A stretch of DNA of 64,000 bases, from the NCBI RefSeq assembly GCF_036924525.1, contig NZ_JAZHRU010000001.1, positions 6,911,001 to 6,975,000 on the forward strand, written 5' to 3'. How positions within the stretch are numbered: the stretch's first letter is position 1; each line of letters begins with the position of its first letter. Below the pieces are notes generated by a model. It made no database searches. It saw only the letters and a list, made by a program, of their open reading frames with translations, and was not told the origin of the DNA. Below are positions 10,203-19,819 of the stretch, piece after piece. This stretch comes from Bradyrhizobium sp. AZCC 1719 (lineage in GTDB: Bacteria > Pseudomonadota > Alphaproteobacteria > Rhizobiales > Xanthobacteraceae). A program made the position numbers and the translations under genes.

Positions 10203-11714
10203 ATGAAAATCTTTCGTTTGGCAGTCACCGCGGCGGCGCTGCTGCTGTCGCTTCCGGCAACCGTTCAGGCCCAGACCACGCTGCGGATCGGGCTCGCCGA
10301 GGACCCCGATATCCTCGACCCGACCATGGCCCGCACTTACGTCGGCCGTATCGTGTTCGCATCGTTCTGCGACAAGCTGTTCGACATCGACGAGAAGCTC
10401 AATATCGTGCCGCAGCTCGCGCTGAGCCACGAGACCTCGGCCGACGGCAAGGAAGTCACCATCAAGCTCCGGTCCGGCGTCAAGTTTCACGACGGCGAGG
10501 CCTTCAATGCGGAGGCGGCAAAGTTTTCGCTGGAGCGCCACCTGACGATGCAGGGCTCGTTCCGCAAACCGGAACTGGCAGCCGTCGATCATATCGACGT
10601 CGTCGATCCCCTCACCATCAGGCTGGCATTGAAGGCGCCCTATTCCCCTCTGGTCGCGCAGCTTACCGATCGCGCCGGAATGATGGTATCGCCGAAGGCG
10701 GCCAAAGAGGCCGGCGACAAATTCGGCCTGCGTCCGGTTTGCGCCGGTCCCTACAAATTCGTCGAGCGCGTGCAGCAGGACCGCATGGTGTTCGAGAAAT
10801 TCGCCGACTATTGGAACAAGGACAACATTCATATCGACCGCATCGTCTATCTGCCGCTGGTGGACGCGACGGTCCGCTTGGCCAATCTGAAATCCGGTGG
10901 GCTCGACCTGATCGAACGCGTGCTCGCGACGGACCTCAAGGAAGTGCAGGCGGACTCGAAGCTGAAATTGTCCAGCGCGATCGAGCTCGGCTATCAGGGC
11001 GTGACGCTGAACGTCGGCAAGGACAAGGCCAAGGGGCCGCTCAGCCAGTCCGCCAAGGTGCGGCAGGCGCTCGACCTCTCGCTCGACCGCGACGCGATCA
11101 GCCAGGTGGTGTCCAACGGCGAGTTCAAGCCTGGTAACCAGTGGGTCAACCCCGATCATCCCTATTACCAGAAGGCCTTTCCGATACCGAAGCGCGATGT
11201 CGCCAAGGCCAGGGCGCTGCTGAAGGAAGCGGGCGTCACGCCACCGGTCAGCGTGGACTTCATGGTCTCGAAGGGCGCGGAAACCGAAGCGGCGGCTCAG
11301 GTGATCCAGTCGATGGCGGCGGAGAGCGGCTTCGACATGAAGCTCAGGGTCACCGAGTTCGCGACGTCGTTGAAACAGGCCGAGGCCGGAGAATACCAGG
11401 CCTTTCTCCTGGCCTGGAGCGGAAGAATCGATCCTGACGGCAATTCCTATGTCTTCCAGAAGAGCGATGCACCACAGAACTACAGCGGCTGGTCCAACAA
11501 GGAGGTCGACAAGGCGCTCGATGACGGCCGCCTCGTCACCGATCAGGCGCAGCGCAAGGCGATCTACGAAAAGCTGGCGAAGATCGTGCTGGAGGAGAAG
11601 CCGCTGCTCTACATCTACCACCGCCGCATCCTGATCGCGCATACGACGAAGCTCGAAGGCTACAAGCAGATGCCGGACGGGCTGGTTCGCGTGGTCGGGC
11701 TGAAGCTGAAGTGA
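10203..11714 (+). CDS. Peptide ABC transporter substrate-binding protein (SBP family 5, second system)
   Basis: This 503-residue periplasmic binding protein has a clear Sec signal peptide (MKIFRLAVTAAALLLSLPA, cleavage near VQAQ) and the SBP_bac_5 fold. Typical motifs are LRIGLAEDPDILDP, the LRSGVKFHDGEAFNAE block, and AGPYKFVE. I choose the ATG at 10203 because AAGGGG lies about 9 nt upstream and the signal peptide starts there; ATG 10194 and GTG 10182 are in-frame alternatives. It serves the second importer and is followed, after an R1 repeat, by its two permeases. It contains no lipobox, so it should be soluble in the periplasm. Confidence 0.93.
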   Translation: MKIFRLAVTAAALLLSLPATVQAQTTLRIGLAEDPDILDPTMARTYVGRIVFASFCDKLFDIDEKLNIVPQLALSHETSADGKEVTIKLRSGVKFHDGEAFNAEAAKFSLERHLTMQGSFRKPELAAVDHIDVVDPLTIRLALKAPYSPLVAQLTDRAGMMVSPKAAKEAGDKFGLRPVCAGPYKFVERVQQDRMVFEKFADYWNKDNIHIDRIVYLPLVDATVRLANLKSGGLDLIERVLATDLKEVQADSKLKLSSAIELGYQGVTLNVGKDKAKGPLSQSAKVRQALDLSLDRDAISQVVSNGEFKPGNQWVNPDHPYYQKAFPIPKRDVAKARALLKEAGVTPPVSVDFMVSKGAETEAAAQVIQSMAAESGFDMKLRVTEFATSLKQAEAGEYQAFLLAWSGRIDPDGNSYVFQKSDAPQNYSGWSNKEVDKALDDGRLVTDQAQRKAIYEKLAKIVLEEKPLLYIYHRRILIAHTTKLEGYKQMPDGLVRVVGLKLK

Positions 11715-11730
11715 GGGTGGCTCGTGTAGT

Positions 11731-11890
11731 CTCGTGTCCCGGACGCGTCGCAGCGCAAAGCGGTGCAACGCTGAGCCGGGACCTACCGCCCCTCTCGCAT
11801 GGGGTCCCGGTTCTGCAGCGCAGCGTGGAGCCTGTGCTCGGGCCGTGCGAAGCGCGGACCCGGGTACGCTGCGCTGCGCCCGGGACACGG
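11731..11890. repeat. Intergenic palindromic repeat, family R1 (copy 2)
   Basis: This is a second R1 element, from CTCGTGTCCCGGACGCG to CTGCGCCCGGGACACG, and it again lies inside the peptide-transport operon, between the SBP and the first permease. The terminal boxes CTCGTGTCCCGG and CCGGGACACG are inverted copies. It carries the internal box GGGTCCCGGTTCTGC shared with copy 1. The permease ATG at 11899 follows 8 nt later, so the hairpin lies close to the translation start. Confidence 0.85.
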
Positions 11891-11898
11891 ATAGTGCC

Positions 11899-12840
11899 AT
11901 GCTGAATTTCCTCGCGCGCCGGATCGCCCAGCTCATCCCGACGCTGTTCTTTGTCTCGATCCTGATCTTTTCGTTGCAGCAATTGCTGCCGGGCGATCCG
12001 GCGCTGGTGATGGCCGGCGAGGAACGCGATCCTGATGTGATTGCGCAGATCCGCGAGCAGTACCGGCTCGATCAGCCGGTGCCGGTGCAATATGTCTACT
12101 GGGTCAAGGGCGTGCTGTCGGGCGATTTCGGCGAGTCGCTTCGCAACAAGGTGCCGGTGCGCGAACTGATCGCCCAAAAGCTGCCGGTAACGATGCAGCT
12201 TGCGTCGATGGCGATCATCATCGCCTTTCTGATCGGGATCCCCGCCGGCATAGTTTCAGCGGTGAAGAAAGGCACGGCCTGGGATTATGGCGCCAATTTC
12301 TTTGCGTTATGGGGGATCTCGACACCGAATTTCTGGCTCGGCATCATGCTGATCTTCCTGTTCTCGATCCAGCTCGGCTGGCTGCCGGCATCGGGCTATG
12401 TGCCGCTGACCGAAAACTGGCGCGCCAGCATCGCCTCCACCATCATGCCGGCCTTCGTGCTCGGCAACGCGATCGCCGCGATCCTGATGCGGCATACCCG
12501 CAGCGCCATGCTGCAGGTGCTGGAAAGCGATTACGTCCGCACCGCCCGCGCCAAAGGGCTTCTCGAGCGCTCGGTCATTCTCAAGCACGCCATGCGCAAC
12601 GCGCTGACGCCGGTGATTACGCTCGGCGCGCTCGAGCTGGGCACGCTGTTGTCGGGCGCGGTATTGACGGAGCAGATTTTCTCGATTCCCGGTTTCGGCA
12701 AGCTGATCGTCGACGCGGTCTTCAACCGCGATTATGCCGTCGTGCAAGGCGTCGTGCTGACGACGGCAACGATCTACATCACGCTCAATCTCATTGCCGA
12801 CATCGCCTACGTCCTCGTCAATCCGCGGCTGAGGACCTAA
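11899..12840 (+). CDS. Peptide ABC transporter permease, DppB type (second system)
   Basis: This 313-residue permease starts at the ATG at 11899 with MLNFLARRIAQLIPTLFFV. The upstream open frame is only the R1 repeat. It has six hydrophobic segments, the LPGDPALVMAGEE and IREQYRLDQPVPVQYVYW elements after the first segment, a coupling loop (ESDYVRTARAKGL), and the C-terminal VLVNPRLRT. It forms the inner-membrane channel with the DppC-type protein encoded 3 nt downstream. No obvious ribosome-binding site separates it from the repeat hairpin, so expression may be sensitive to that structure. Confidence 0.94.
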   Translation: MLNFLARRIAQLIPTLFFVSILIFSLQQLLPGDPALVMAGEERDPDVIAQIREQYRLDQPVPVQYVYWVKGVLSGDFGESLRNKVPVRELIAQKLPVTMQLASMAIIIAFLIGIPAGIVSAVKKGTAWDYGANFFALWGISTPNFWLGIMLIFLFSIQLGWLPASGYVPLTENWRASIASTIMPAFVLGNAIAAILMRHTRSAMLQVLESDYVRTARAKGLLERSVILKHAMRNALTPVITLGALELGTLLSGAVLTEQIFSIPGFGKLIVDAVFNRDYAVVQGVVLTTATIYITLNLIADIAYVLVNPRLRT

Positions 12841-12843
12841 GCC

Positions 12844-13731
12844 ATGACTGACGCTGCCCTCGGCGCGATCAAGATAACTACCTCCGACGAACTGGAGAGC
12901 CCGGCGCGGCGCGCGCTGCGCCGGCTGGTCAAGCGCAGGGGCGCGGTGGCCGGGCTTGTCGTGATCGTAACCTTCATGTTGCTCGCGCTGTTTGCGCCGC
13001 TGATCTCGCCCTATGAGCCGATCGCGACAAGCTGGTCGCTGGTGCGCAAGCCGCCTTCCGCGCTGCACTGGTTCGGCACCGACGAGCTCGGCCGCGACAT
13101 TCTTGCCCGCGTGATCTACGGCGCGCGGGCATCGCTTCTGGCCGGCGCCATCTCGGTCGGGATCGCGTTGTCGATCGGCGTGCCGCTCGGCCTCCTGTCG
13201 GGCTATCGCGGCGGCTTCATCGATGCCCTGATCAGCCGCATCACGGATGCGATGCTGGCCTGCCCGTTCCTGATCCTGGCGATTGCGCTCGCGGCATTCC
13301 TAGGGCCCAGCCTCGGCAACGCCATGATCGCGATCGGCATCTCGGCGACGCCGATCTTCGTGCGGCTGACCCGCGGCCAGGTGATGAGCGTCAAGGTCGA
13401 GGATTATGTCGAGGCCGCGCGCGCCATGGGAAATCCGCGCTGGCGCATCGCGCTGTTTCACATCCTGCCGAACATCATGCCGGCGCTGTTGGTGCAGGCG
13501 ACGTTGTCGATAGCGGCTGCCATCATCGCCGAAGCCGCGCTGTCGTTCCTCGGTCTCGGCCAACAGCCGCCCGCGCCGTCCTGGGGCAGCATGCTCAATG
13601 CCGCGCAGCGCTTCCTGACCAACGCGCCGTGGATGGCGGTCTGGCCGGGACTGGCGATCTTTCTCGTGGTGCTGTCGTTCAACCTGGTCGGCGATGGTTT
13701 GCGCGACGCGCTCGATCCGAGGGAGAGGTGA
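12844..13731 (+). CDS. Peptide ABC transporter permease, DppC type (second system)
   Basis: This 295-residue permease is the last gene of the peptide-uptake operon. It has an N-terminal cytoplasmic tail, a first membrane segment around residues 38-58, the WFGTDELGRDILARVIYGAR motif of DppC/OppC proteins, further membrane segments, the coupling loop (VEDYVEAARAMGN), and an ending GDGLRDALDPRER. Its ATG is 3 nt after the partner permease stop. A palindromic R2 repeat immediately downstream (13734-13838) separates it from the convergent gene at 13837 and may serve as the transcript end. Confidence 0.95.
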   Translation: MTDAALGAIKITTSDELESPARRALRRLVKRRGAVAGLVVIVTFMLLALFAPLISPYEPIATSWSLVRKPPSALHWFGTDELGRDILARVIYGARASLLAGAISVGIALSIGVPLGLLSGYRGGFIDALISRITDAMLACPFLILAIALAAFLGPSLGNAMIAIGISATPIFVRLTRGQVMSVKVEDYVEAARAMGNPRWRIALFHILPNIMPALLVQATLSIAAAIIAEAALSFLGLGQQPPAPSWGSMLNAAQRFLTNAPWMAVWPGLAIFLVVLSFNLVGDGLRDALDPRER

Positions 13732-13733
13732 TT

Positions 13734-13838
13734 AGACCCTCATGGTGAGGAGGCGCGAAGCGCCGTCTCGAACCATGCGGCCCCACTGTGGCCTCATCCT
13801 TCGAGACGCCGCTACGCGGCTCCTCAGGATGAGGGTCT
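13734..13838. repeat. Intergenic palindromic repeat, family R2 (copy 1)
   Basis: AGACCCTCATGGTGAGGAGG on the left and the inverted form CTCCTCAGGATGAGGGTCT on the right flank internal GCGAAGCGCCGTCTCGAA and TTCGAGACGCCGCTACGCGGC arms. It lies between convergent genes and overlaps the last 2 nt of the minus-strand gene. Other copies are at 57682-57818 and 60944-61046. It is a plausible bidirectional transcript end. Confidence 0.85.
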
Positions 13839-14580
13839 AGATAACCAACTCCCGCATCACCCTTCGGCAATCCATCTCGTAGTCCAGATCGATCACCGGC
13901 GGCCGTGCAAAGTGCCAGGTCAAACCCGAACGCGCGGCGCCGCGGCGAACCAGTGCATCGGCAAAGACGTGGTGGAAATCGTGGATGGTGTAGGTCTGCA
14001 CGTCCGTCGCGTCTTTCCAGCCGAACCCGAACTCGCCCATGCGCCGCTCCATCACGCCGGCGACGTAGCGGACCTTCTCCGCGATGCCGTCCGGGCTTGT
14101 GTCGCGGTAGCGGACCGTGCGCTCCGCATAGCTCGCGTTGCTTTCCTGCGACTCGCCGCTGCCGGCGATGACAAAACTCGGCGCCGGGCTTTGGCTCGGC
14201 CGCGTGAATGAAAAGGCGTAGAATGACGGTTCGGCCGGCGGATCGATCTCCGGACAGACATTGCTGCGCGCCACCGGATTGGTCGTGCCGTCATAGACGC
14301 CCCATTCGCTGAGCGTCTTGACGTAGTGCAGGTTGAAATTGCGGAATCCCTCGTCGGTGAATGCCGCCGGCGACCGCAATTCACAGGCGCAGAACGACGT
14401 CAGTGGCCTGCCCGCCGCCTGGATGTATTTTGCGATCCGCGCAAAGCCTTCGGCCAGCGGCAGCCATTTGTCGAAACGCACCCGCTCGATCTCAAATCCG
14501 GGATTTGCTGCGACACCTCCCGAATACTGGAACACGGCGGGAATGAAGCGGTAATTGCCGGCGGGAAAGTCGCTTGTCAT
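13837..14580 (-). CDS. Uncharacterised protein, possibly RidA-like
   Basis: This 247-residue protein has no signal peptide or membrane segment. Visible features are a FARIAKYIQAAGRPLTSFCACELRSP-type stretch split around residues 45-70, a VKTLSEWG segment, and a C-terminal TVQTY-like run (DVQTYTIHDFHH) recalling YjgF/RidA relatives. I cannot name a function with confidence; the RidA resemblance is a weak inference from short segments. It lies on the minus strand downstream of the RND gene, past a strong terminator (14644-14680), so it probably has its own promoter in the short gap. It is convergent with the peptide operon across repeat R2. Confidence 0.7.
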   Translation of the reverse strand: MTSDFPAGNYRFIPAVFQYSGGVAANPGFEIERVRFDKWLPLAEGFARIAKYIQAAGRPLTSFCACELRSPAAFTDEGFRNFNLHYVKTLSEWGVYDGTTNPVARSNVCPEIDPPAEPSFYAFSFTRPSQSPAPSFVIAGSGESQESNASYAERTVRYRDTSPDGIAEKVRYVAGVMERRMGEFGFGWKDATDVQTYTIHDFHHVFADALVRRGAARSGLTWHFARPPVIDLDYEMDCRRVMRELVI

Positions 14581-14643
14581 GTTGCCTCCCTGTTTTTCTA
14601 TCTTTTAGCATGGAGACACACCGGCGTCGCATCTCCCGGCATG

Positions 14644-14680
14644 AAAAAGCGGCGGCAACGATTTCCCGCTGCCGCCGCTT
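14644..14680 (-). terminator. Rho-independent terminator of the RND efflux operon
   Basis: On the minus strand, AAGCGGCGGCA pairs with TGCCGCCGCTT (11 bp) across a short loop and is followed by a run of T. It starts 23 nt after the TGA at 14703, the stop of the RND C-terminal frame. The uncorrected long frame of the RND gene runs through this terminator, which supports 14703 as the ancestral gene end. Confidence 0.85.
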
Positions 14681-14702
14681 GCTATTCTGCAGTTACAAAG
14701 GC

Positions 14703-17700
14703 TCAGGTCGGCTTGAGCGCGGACCCAAGATCGAAATCCGCGATCTCCTTGGTCCGCTTGGAGCCGAGCTTGGCCTGGTGATCGGTGGCCAACCAGACAT
14801 AGACCGCCGGCAGCACGAACAGCGTGAACAGCGTGCCGATCGACATGCCGGCTACCACCACGAGACCGATCGAGAACCGGCTGGCAGCGCCCGCGCCCGT
14901 GGCGGTCAGCAACGGGATCAGACCGGTGACCATCGCCGCCGTCGTCATCAGGATCGGCCGCAGCCGGATGCGGGCAGCCATTTCGATCGCCGAACGCTTG
15001 TCGAGACCTTCCTTGAGCTGCAGCTCGTTGGCGAACTCCACCATCAGAATGCCGTGCTTGGTGATCAGGCCGACCAGCGTCAGCAACCCAACCTGGGTGT
15101 AGATGTTGATGGTCGCCACCGCCGAAGAACAGCGGAATCAAGGCGCCGACGATCGCCATGGGAACGCTGATCATGATCACCAGCGGATCGCGCAGGCTTT
15201 CGAACTGCGCCGCCAGCACCAGGAAGATGATGATCAGCGCGAAGCCGAAGGTGATCGCGAGCTGATTGCCTTCCTGCACATATTGCCGGGAGTCGGCCAG
15301 ATAATCGTGGCCAAAGCCGGCAGGCATCTTCTTCGCTTCGCCCTCCAGGAAATCCACCGCCTGCCCAACCGTCACGCCCGGCATCGGCACCGCGGAGAAC
15401 GTCGCTGAATTGAGCTGGTTGTAATGCGTCAGCGCATTCGGATCGGTGGCGGTTTCGATCGACACGATGGTCGACAGCGGCACTAGCTGCCCGGTGTTGG
15501 TCGGGACGTAGTAACCGCCAAGCGATTCGGGCGACAGCCGCTTGTCGCGCGACACCTGCGGGATCACCTGATACGAGCGTCCCTCGAGGTTGAAGCGGTT
15601 GACGTAATTGCCGCCCAACAGCGTCTGCAAGGTAGCGCCAACCTGCGACATGTTGATGCCGAGGTCGCTCGCCTTGGAGCGGTCGATCGAGACGCGAACC
15701 ACCGGCTGATTGAATTCGAGGTCGCTGTCCGAGACGATGAACATACCGCTCTTGCGTGCGGCTTCCTTCAGCTTCGCCATCTGGTCATAGACGGCCTGGA
15801 AGCCGGCGGTCGAATTGATCACCATCTGTATCGGCAGGCCACCCGGTCCGCCCGGCAACGGCGGCAGGTTGAACGCAAACGCCTGGACGCCTTCGATCTT
15901 GCTGATCTCGGCCTGCACCAGCGGCTTCAGCGCGATCGAGGATCGCTCACGCTCGTCCCACGGCTTGAGCAGCATGCCGGCAATGCCGCCCTGCGGGCCG
16001 TTGATGCCGTTGAGGACGAAGCGCAGGTCCGTTTCCGGAAACTTGGCAAAAGCCTTGTCGAGCTTGTCGCCGTAGAAGTCGACATAATCGATGTTGGCGT
16101 ATTTCGGCGCCTTGGTCACCGAGAACACGATGCCCTGGTCCTCCTCGGGCGCGAGCTCCTTGGAGGTGTTCATGTAGAGGAAACCGACCAGACCCAGGAT
16201 CGTCAGCGCGAACAAGCCGGTGATCGGACGATAGTCGAGCGAGCGGTCGAGCTGGCGGCCGTACCAGCGTGTCATTGAGCCGAACACCCTGTTGACCAGC
16301 CTCGAGAACCGCCCCTCGTCCGCGCTCTTCAGGAGGACCGAGCACATCATCGGCGACAGCGTCAACGCGATCACGCCCGACACGATCACCGAGCCCGCCA
16401 GCGTGAAGGCGAATTCGCGGAACAGCGAACCGGTCAGGCCGCCGAGGAAGCCGATCGGCGCGTACACGGCGGCCAGCGTAATCGTCATCGAGATCACGGG
16501 GCCGACGATTTCGCGCGCGCCCTGCAGCGACGCCTGCACCGGCGTCTTTCCTTCCTCCAGATGGCGATGGATGTTCTCCACCACCACGATGGCGTCGTCG
16601 ACCACGAGCCCGATCGCCAGCACCATCGCCAGCAGTGTCAGAAGATTGAAGCTGAATCCCATCATCAGCATCAGGCTGCAGACGCCGATCAGCGACAGCG
16701 GAATCGTGACCACCGGAATGATGACCGAGCGGAACGAGGCCAGGAACAGGAAGATCACGACCACCACGATCAGCACGGCCTCGATCAGCGTGTTCTTCAC
16801 CTCGTCGATCGACGACTGAATGAACTTGGTGGAATCGTAGGCCACTTTCATTTTCATCGATGGCGGCAGGTTGCGTTCGATCTCCGGCATCAACGCGCGC
16901 ACGCCCTGGACCAGCGTCAGCGGGTTGCCTTGCGGGGTCGCCTGCACGCCGATGAAGATCGCGCGCTCGCCGCTAAACGCGACGCTTGCGTCCGAGCTTT
17001 GCGCCGCAAGTTCGACGGTTGCGATATCCTCGATCCGCACGAAGCCGCCGTCCTTGGACTTCACGATCATCTTCTTGAACTGCTCGAGGTTCCGCAGGTC
17101 GGTATTAGTCTGGACGTTCGAGACGATGAAATAGCCCTTGGACTGACCGGCCGCTGCCTGGAAGTTGTTGGCGGCGATCGCCGCGGAAACGTCGGTCGGC
17201 GACACGCCACGGCCCGCCATTCGCACCGGATCGAGCCAGAGCCGCATCGCAAAGGTCTGGCCGCCGAGAATGTCGGCCGACGCCACACCATCGACCGTCG
17301 ACAGCACCGGCTGCACCACGCGTGTCAGATAGTCTGAAATCGCCGACCCCGAGAGTTCTTCGCTGGAGAAGCCCAGATACATCACGGCCGTGGTTTGGCC
17401 GGTCGTCTTGGTTATGACCGGGTCGTTCGATTCCTTCGGGATCAGGTATTTGACCGAGTTCACCTTGGCGAGAACTTCGGTCAGCGCCTGGTTCGGATCG
17501 AAATTCAGCTTGATGTAGACCTGAATCGTGCTGGTGCCCTGCACCGACGAGGAAGTGATGTAGTCGACGCCCTCGGCGGAAGCCACCGCCTGCTCGATCG
17601 GCGTGGTGATGAAGCCTTGAATCAGGTTGGCCGACGCGCCCGGATATGAGGTGGTGATGTTGACCACCGTGTTCGACAGCTTCGGATATTGCCGGATCGG

Positions 17701-17796
17701 CAACACGCTGGCGGCGCGCAGACCGATCAGGAGGATCAGCAGGCTGACGACGACCGACAGGACCGGACGCTTGATGAAGATATCGGTGAAGGCCAT
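14703..17796 (-). pseudogene. RND multidrug efflux permease (AcrB/MexF class), broken by a +1 frameshift
   Basis: This inner-membrane proton-driven pump would be ~1030 residues. It begins MAFTDIFIKRPVLSVVVSLL and carries typical RND elements: SYPGASANLIQGFI, the TM4 run AIGLVVDDAIVVVENIHRHLEEG with its essential aspartates, and the large periplasmic loops. Near base 15120 (about residue 892) the frame slips by +1. ALIPLFFGG is followed in frame by non-RND residues, while the +1 frame from 15119 continues exactly as expected (ATINIYTQVGLLTLVGLITK) to a stop at 14703. One extra G in GGCGGTGGCG explains it. As written, the last two or three membrane helices are lost, so the pump should be inactive unless this is an assembly error. 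It is the third gene of the tetR-adaptor-RND operon. Confidence 0.88.
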
Positions 17797-17916
17797 CGCA
17801 AAATCATCCCGCTGGGTTCAGCATTTCCGGGGCGCGGCCGAGCCATAAGACCGCCGCCCATCTTTCTCTCGCCGCGGCTCCTCAAGGGAGCCGCATCATG
17901 TATCAGTAACGCGGTA

Positions 17917-19110
17917 TCAGTAGCGCGGCGGCTTCGCCGGAATCGCCGGCACCGGATCGTTCGAAATCGTCACCGGGGCTCCGGACTGCAGCTTGAGCTG
18001 TCCCACCGCCACGACGCGGTCGCCCTCCTTCAAGCCCTTCAGGACCTCGGCGCGGCCCTCGAGGCGCTTTCCGGTCTGCACGAAGGTGCGCGTCGCTATC
18101 AGGCTGGTCTTGCCGTCCTCCTCCTTCTTTTCACTGAGGAGGTAGACCGAGTCGCCATAGAGCGTGTAGTCGACCGCGGTTTCGGGCACGGTGACGACCG
18201 GCGGCTTGTCCGGCAGCACCACGGTGGTGGTCGCGAACATACCGGGCTTGAGGATCTTGTCCGGATTCTGGATCGTCGCCTGCACGCGAATGTTGCGCGT
18301 GTCCGCCGCGATCTGCGGCTCGATGGTGGTGATCTTGCCCTCGAATGTGCGGCCCGGATAGGCGTCGACCGCGATCCGAACGATCTGGCCGACCTTGAGC
18401 TGGCCGGAGTCCTTCTCCGTCACGGTGAAGTTCGCATACAGCATCGACAGATCGGTCAGCGAGACGATCTGCGTACCCGCAGTCAGATATTGTCCGACTT
18501 CGACCCTGCGAACACCGAGTTCACCGTCGAAGGGAGCGCGTACCAGCTTCTGCGAGATGATGGCTTCCGTTTTGGCAATGCCGGCGCTGGCCTGGTCGAA
18601 CACAGCCTGGGCGTTGTCCACCGTCGCCTGCGGTCCAACCTGACGTTCGGCCAGTTGCTTGGCGCGATCCAGCGAGAGCTGTGCCACCCGCTGCTGTGCC
18701 TTGAAGTTGGCAAGGTCGCCCTGCTCGGGACCGTCGAACAGCTGCACCAGCGGCGTGCCTGCCTTCACGCTGGCGCCCGCCGTAAACTGGATATCGGTGA
18801 TGCGGCCGTTGACGTCGGAGGTCACGTTGACCTGGTGCACGGCGGCGAGATCGCCGACCGCGGTCAGAAGATTCGGAATCGTCTCAGTGGTCGCCGTGGC
18901 GATGTTGACGCTGGTCGGCGGCGGCTTCATGGTCGCGAAGAACTGCGCGATCATCTTGCCTCGGAAGTAGTTGAACCAGACCAGGCCGCCAACCAGCAAG
19001 GCCAGCAGCGTTCCAACGATGATGAGCCACCGCACCATGCGGACCGGCCGCTTGTGCGGCTTGTCGGTAATCGGCTTGCCCGAAATCTTGTGTTCGGTCA
19101 CGATATTCAT
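17917..19110 (-). CDS. RND efflux periplasmic adaptor (membrane fusion protein, HlyD/AcrA class)
   Basis: This 397-residue adaptor has an N-terminal membrane anchor at about residues 26-46 (VRWLIIVGTLLALLVGGLVW). It then has a biotinyl/lipoyl-like half-motif (VTSDVNGRITDIQFTAGASV), a coiled-coil hairpin (about 120-185, rich in Q, A and E), the returning lipoyl half (LVRAPFDGELGVRRVEVGQY), and beta-barrel and membrane-proximal domains. It lacks a lipobox. It would link the RND pump to an outer-membrane channel, which is not encoded nearby. The ATG at 19110 is 1 nt after the TetR stop; a GTG at 19119 is an alternative. The gap of 120 nt to the RND gene is free of strong structure. Confidence 0.93.
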   Translation of the reverse strand: MNIVTEHKISGKPITDKPHKRPVRMVRWLIIVGTLLALLVGGLVWFNYFRGKMIAQFFATMKPPPTSVNIATATTETIPNLLTAVGDLAAVHQVNVTSDVNGRITDIQFTAGASVKAGTPLVQLFDGPEQGDLANFKAQQRVAQLSLDRAKQLAERQVGPQATVDNAQAVFDQASAGIAKTEAIISQKLVRAPFDGELGVRRVEVGQYLTAGTQIVSLTDLSMLYANFTVTEKDSGQLKVGQIVRIAVDAYPGRTFEGKITTIEPQIAADTRNIRVQATIQNPDKILKPGMFATTTVVLPDKPPVVTVPETAVDYTLYGDSVYLLSEKKEEDGKTSLIATRTFVQTGKRLEGRAEVLKGLKEGDRVVAVGQLKLQSGAPVTISNDPVPAIPAKPPRY

Positions 19111-19111
19111 G

Positions 19112-19813
19112 TCATGCACTTTCTGCAGTTACCGATTGTCCCGAATTCGGTGACAGCTCGCCGTCCAGATGAGAAGCAATTGCGGCTTCGGTAAGTCCGA
19201 TGCCGCGCAGGATGAATTGACACAACTGCCGCTCCAGGTCGGCGGCGTTGCCGTAAGAAAGACAGGGCACGGGCGGAAGCCTCGTCAGCGCCGCCATCAG
19301 CACGGTGTGGTGCGCGAACCAGAACAGGTTGAGCGGATCGCTGCCGATCCGCGTCGCGTCGCCGGCCGTTACAGCGCGCTCGATCGATGCTGTGAACACC
19401 GGCCCGATCAGGCCGGAGATCTTGTCGTAGAGCAAACGCGCGAATTCGCCGTCATCGAGATGGCTGGTCGTCATCAGCCGCAGCCGCTGCGCTTCCTCCT
19501 GATCCGAGCCGTCCGACACCTCCATGAAATGGCCAACCATGCTCTTGACCAGTTCGACCAGTGTGGCAGTTGAGGGCTGCTGGCCGAGCAGGTGCGCGAA
19601 ATCCGGATCGGCCTCGCACTCCTCGGCGAGGATTTCGGCATAGAGCGCGGCCTTGGACGGGAAATGCTTGAACAACAGCCCTTCCGAAATGGCTGCAGCC
19701 GCCGCCACGCTCTTGGTCGTGGTGCCGGCAAAGCCGTGACGGGCAAAGCATCGCTTGGCGGCGCTCAAGATCAATTGCCGCCGCAAGTCACTGGTCATGC
19801 GCAGGGTAGACAT
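19112..19813 (-). CDS. TetR-family regulator of the efflux operon
   Basis: This 233-residue regulator has an N-terminal helix-turn-helix at about residues 10-55 (RRQLILSAAKRCFARHGFAG, then SVAAAAAISEGLLFKHFPSK) and an all-helical ligand domain. It is the first gene of the adaptor-RND operon and likely represses it. I start it at the ATG at 19813; an upstream GTG at 19831 is also in frame but lies inside a palindrome that looks like the operator. A promoter with TTGACT and TACTCA spaced 17 bp would place the transcript start on this ATG, giving a leaderless mRNA. Confidence 0.9.
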   Translation of the reverse strand: MSTLRMTSDLRRQLILSAAKRCFARHGFAGTTTKSVAAAAAISEGLLFKHFPSKAALYAEILAEECEADPDFAHLLGQQPSTATLVELVKSMVGHFMEVSDGSDQEEAQRLRLMTTSHLDDGEFARLLYDKISGLIGPVFTASIERAVTAGDATRIGSDPLNLFWFAHHTVLMAALTRLPPVPCLSYGNAADLERQLCQFILRGIGLTEAAIASHLDGELSPNSGQSVTAESA

Positions 19814-19819
19814 GGGGGC

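Noticed and set aside
14605..14702. Extension of the RND frame to a stop at 14605
   Set aside because: This part is read in the wrong frame after the +1 slip, does not resemble RND sequence, and runs through a strong terminator at 14644-14680.
16561..17337. Long plus-strand open frames antisense to the RND, adaptor and dehydrogenase genes
   Set aside because: They are GC-rich antisense shadows with His/Arg/Asp-biased composition and no recognisable domain.
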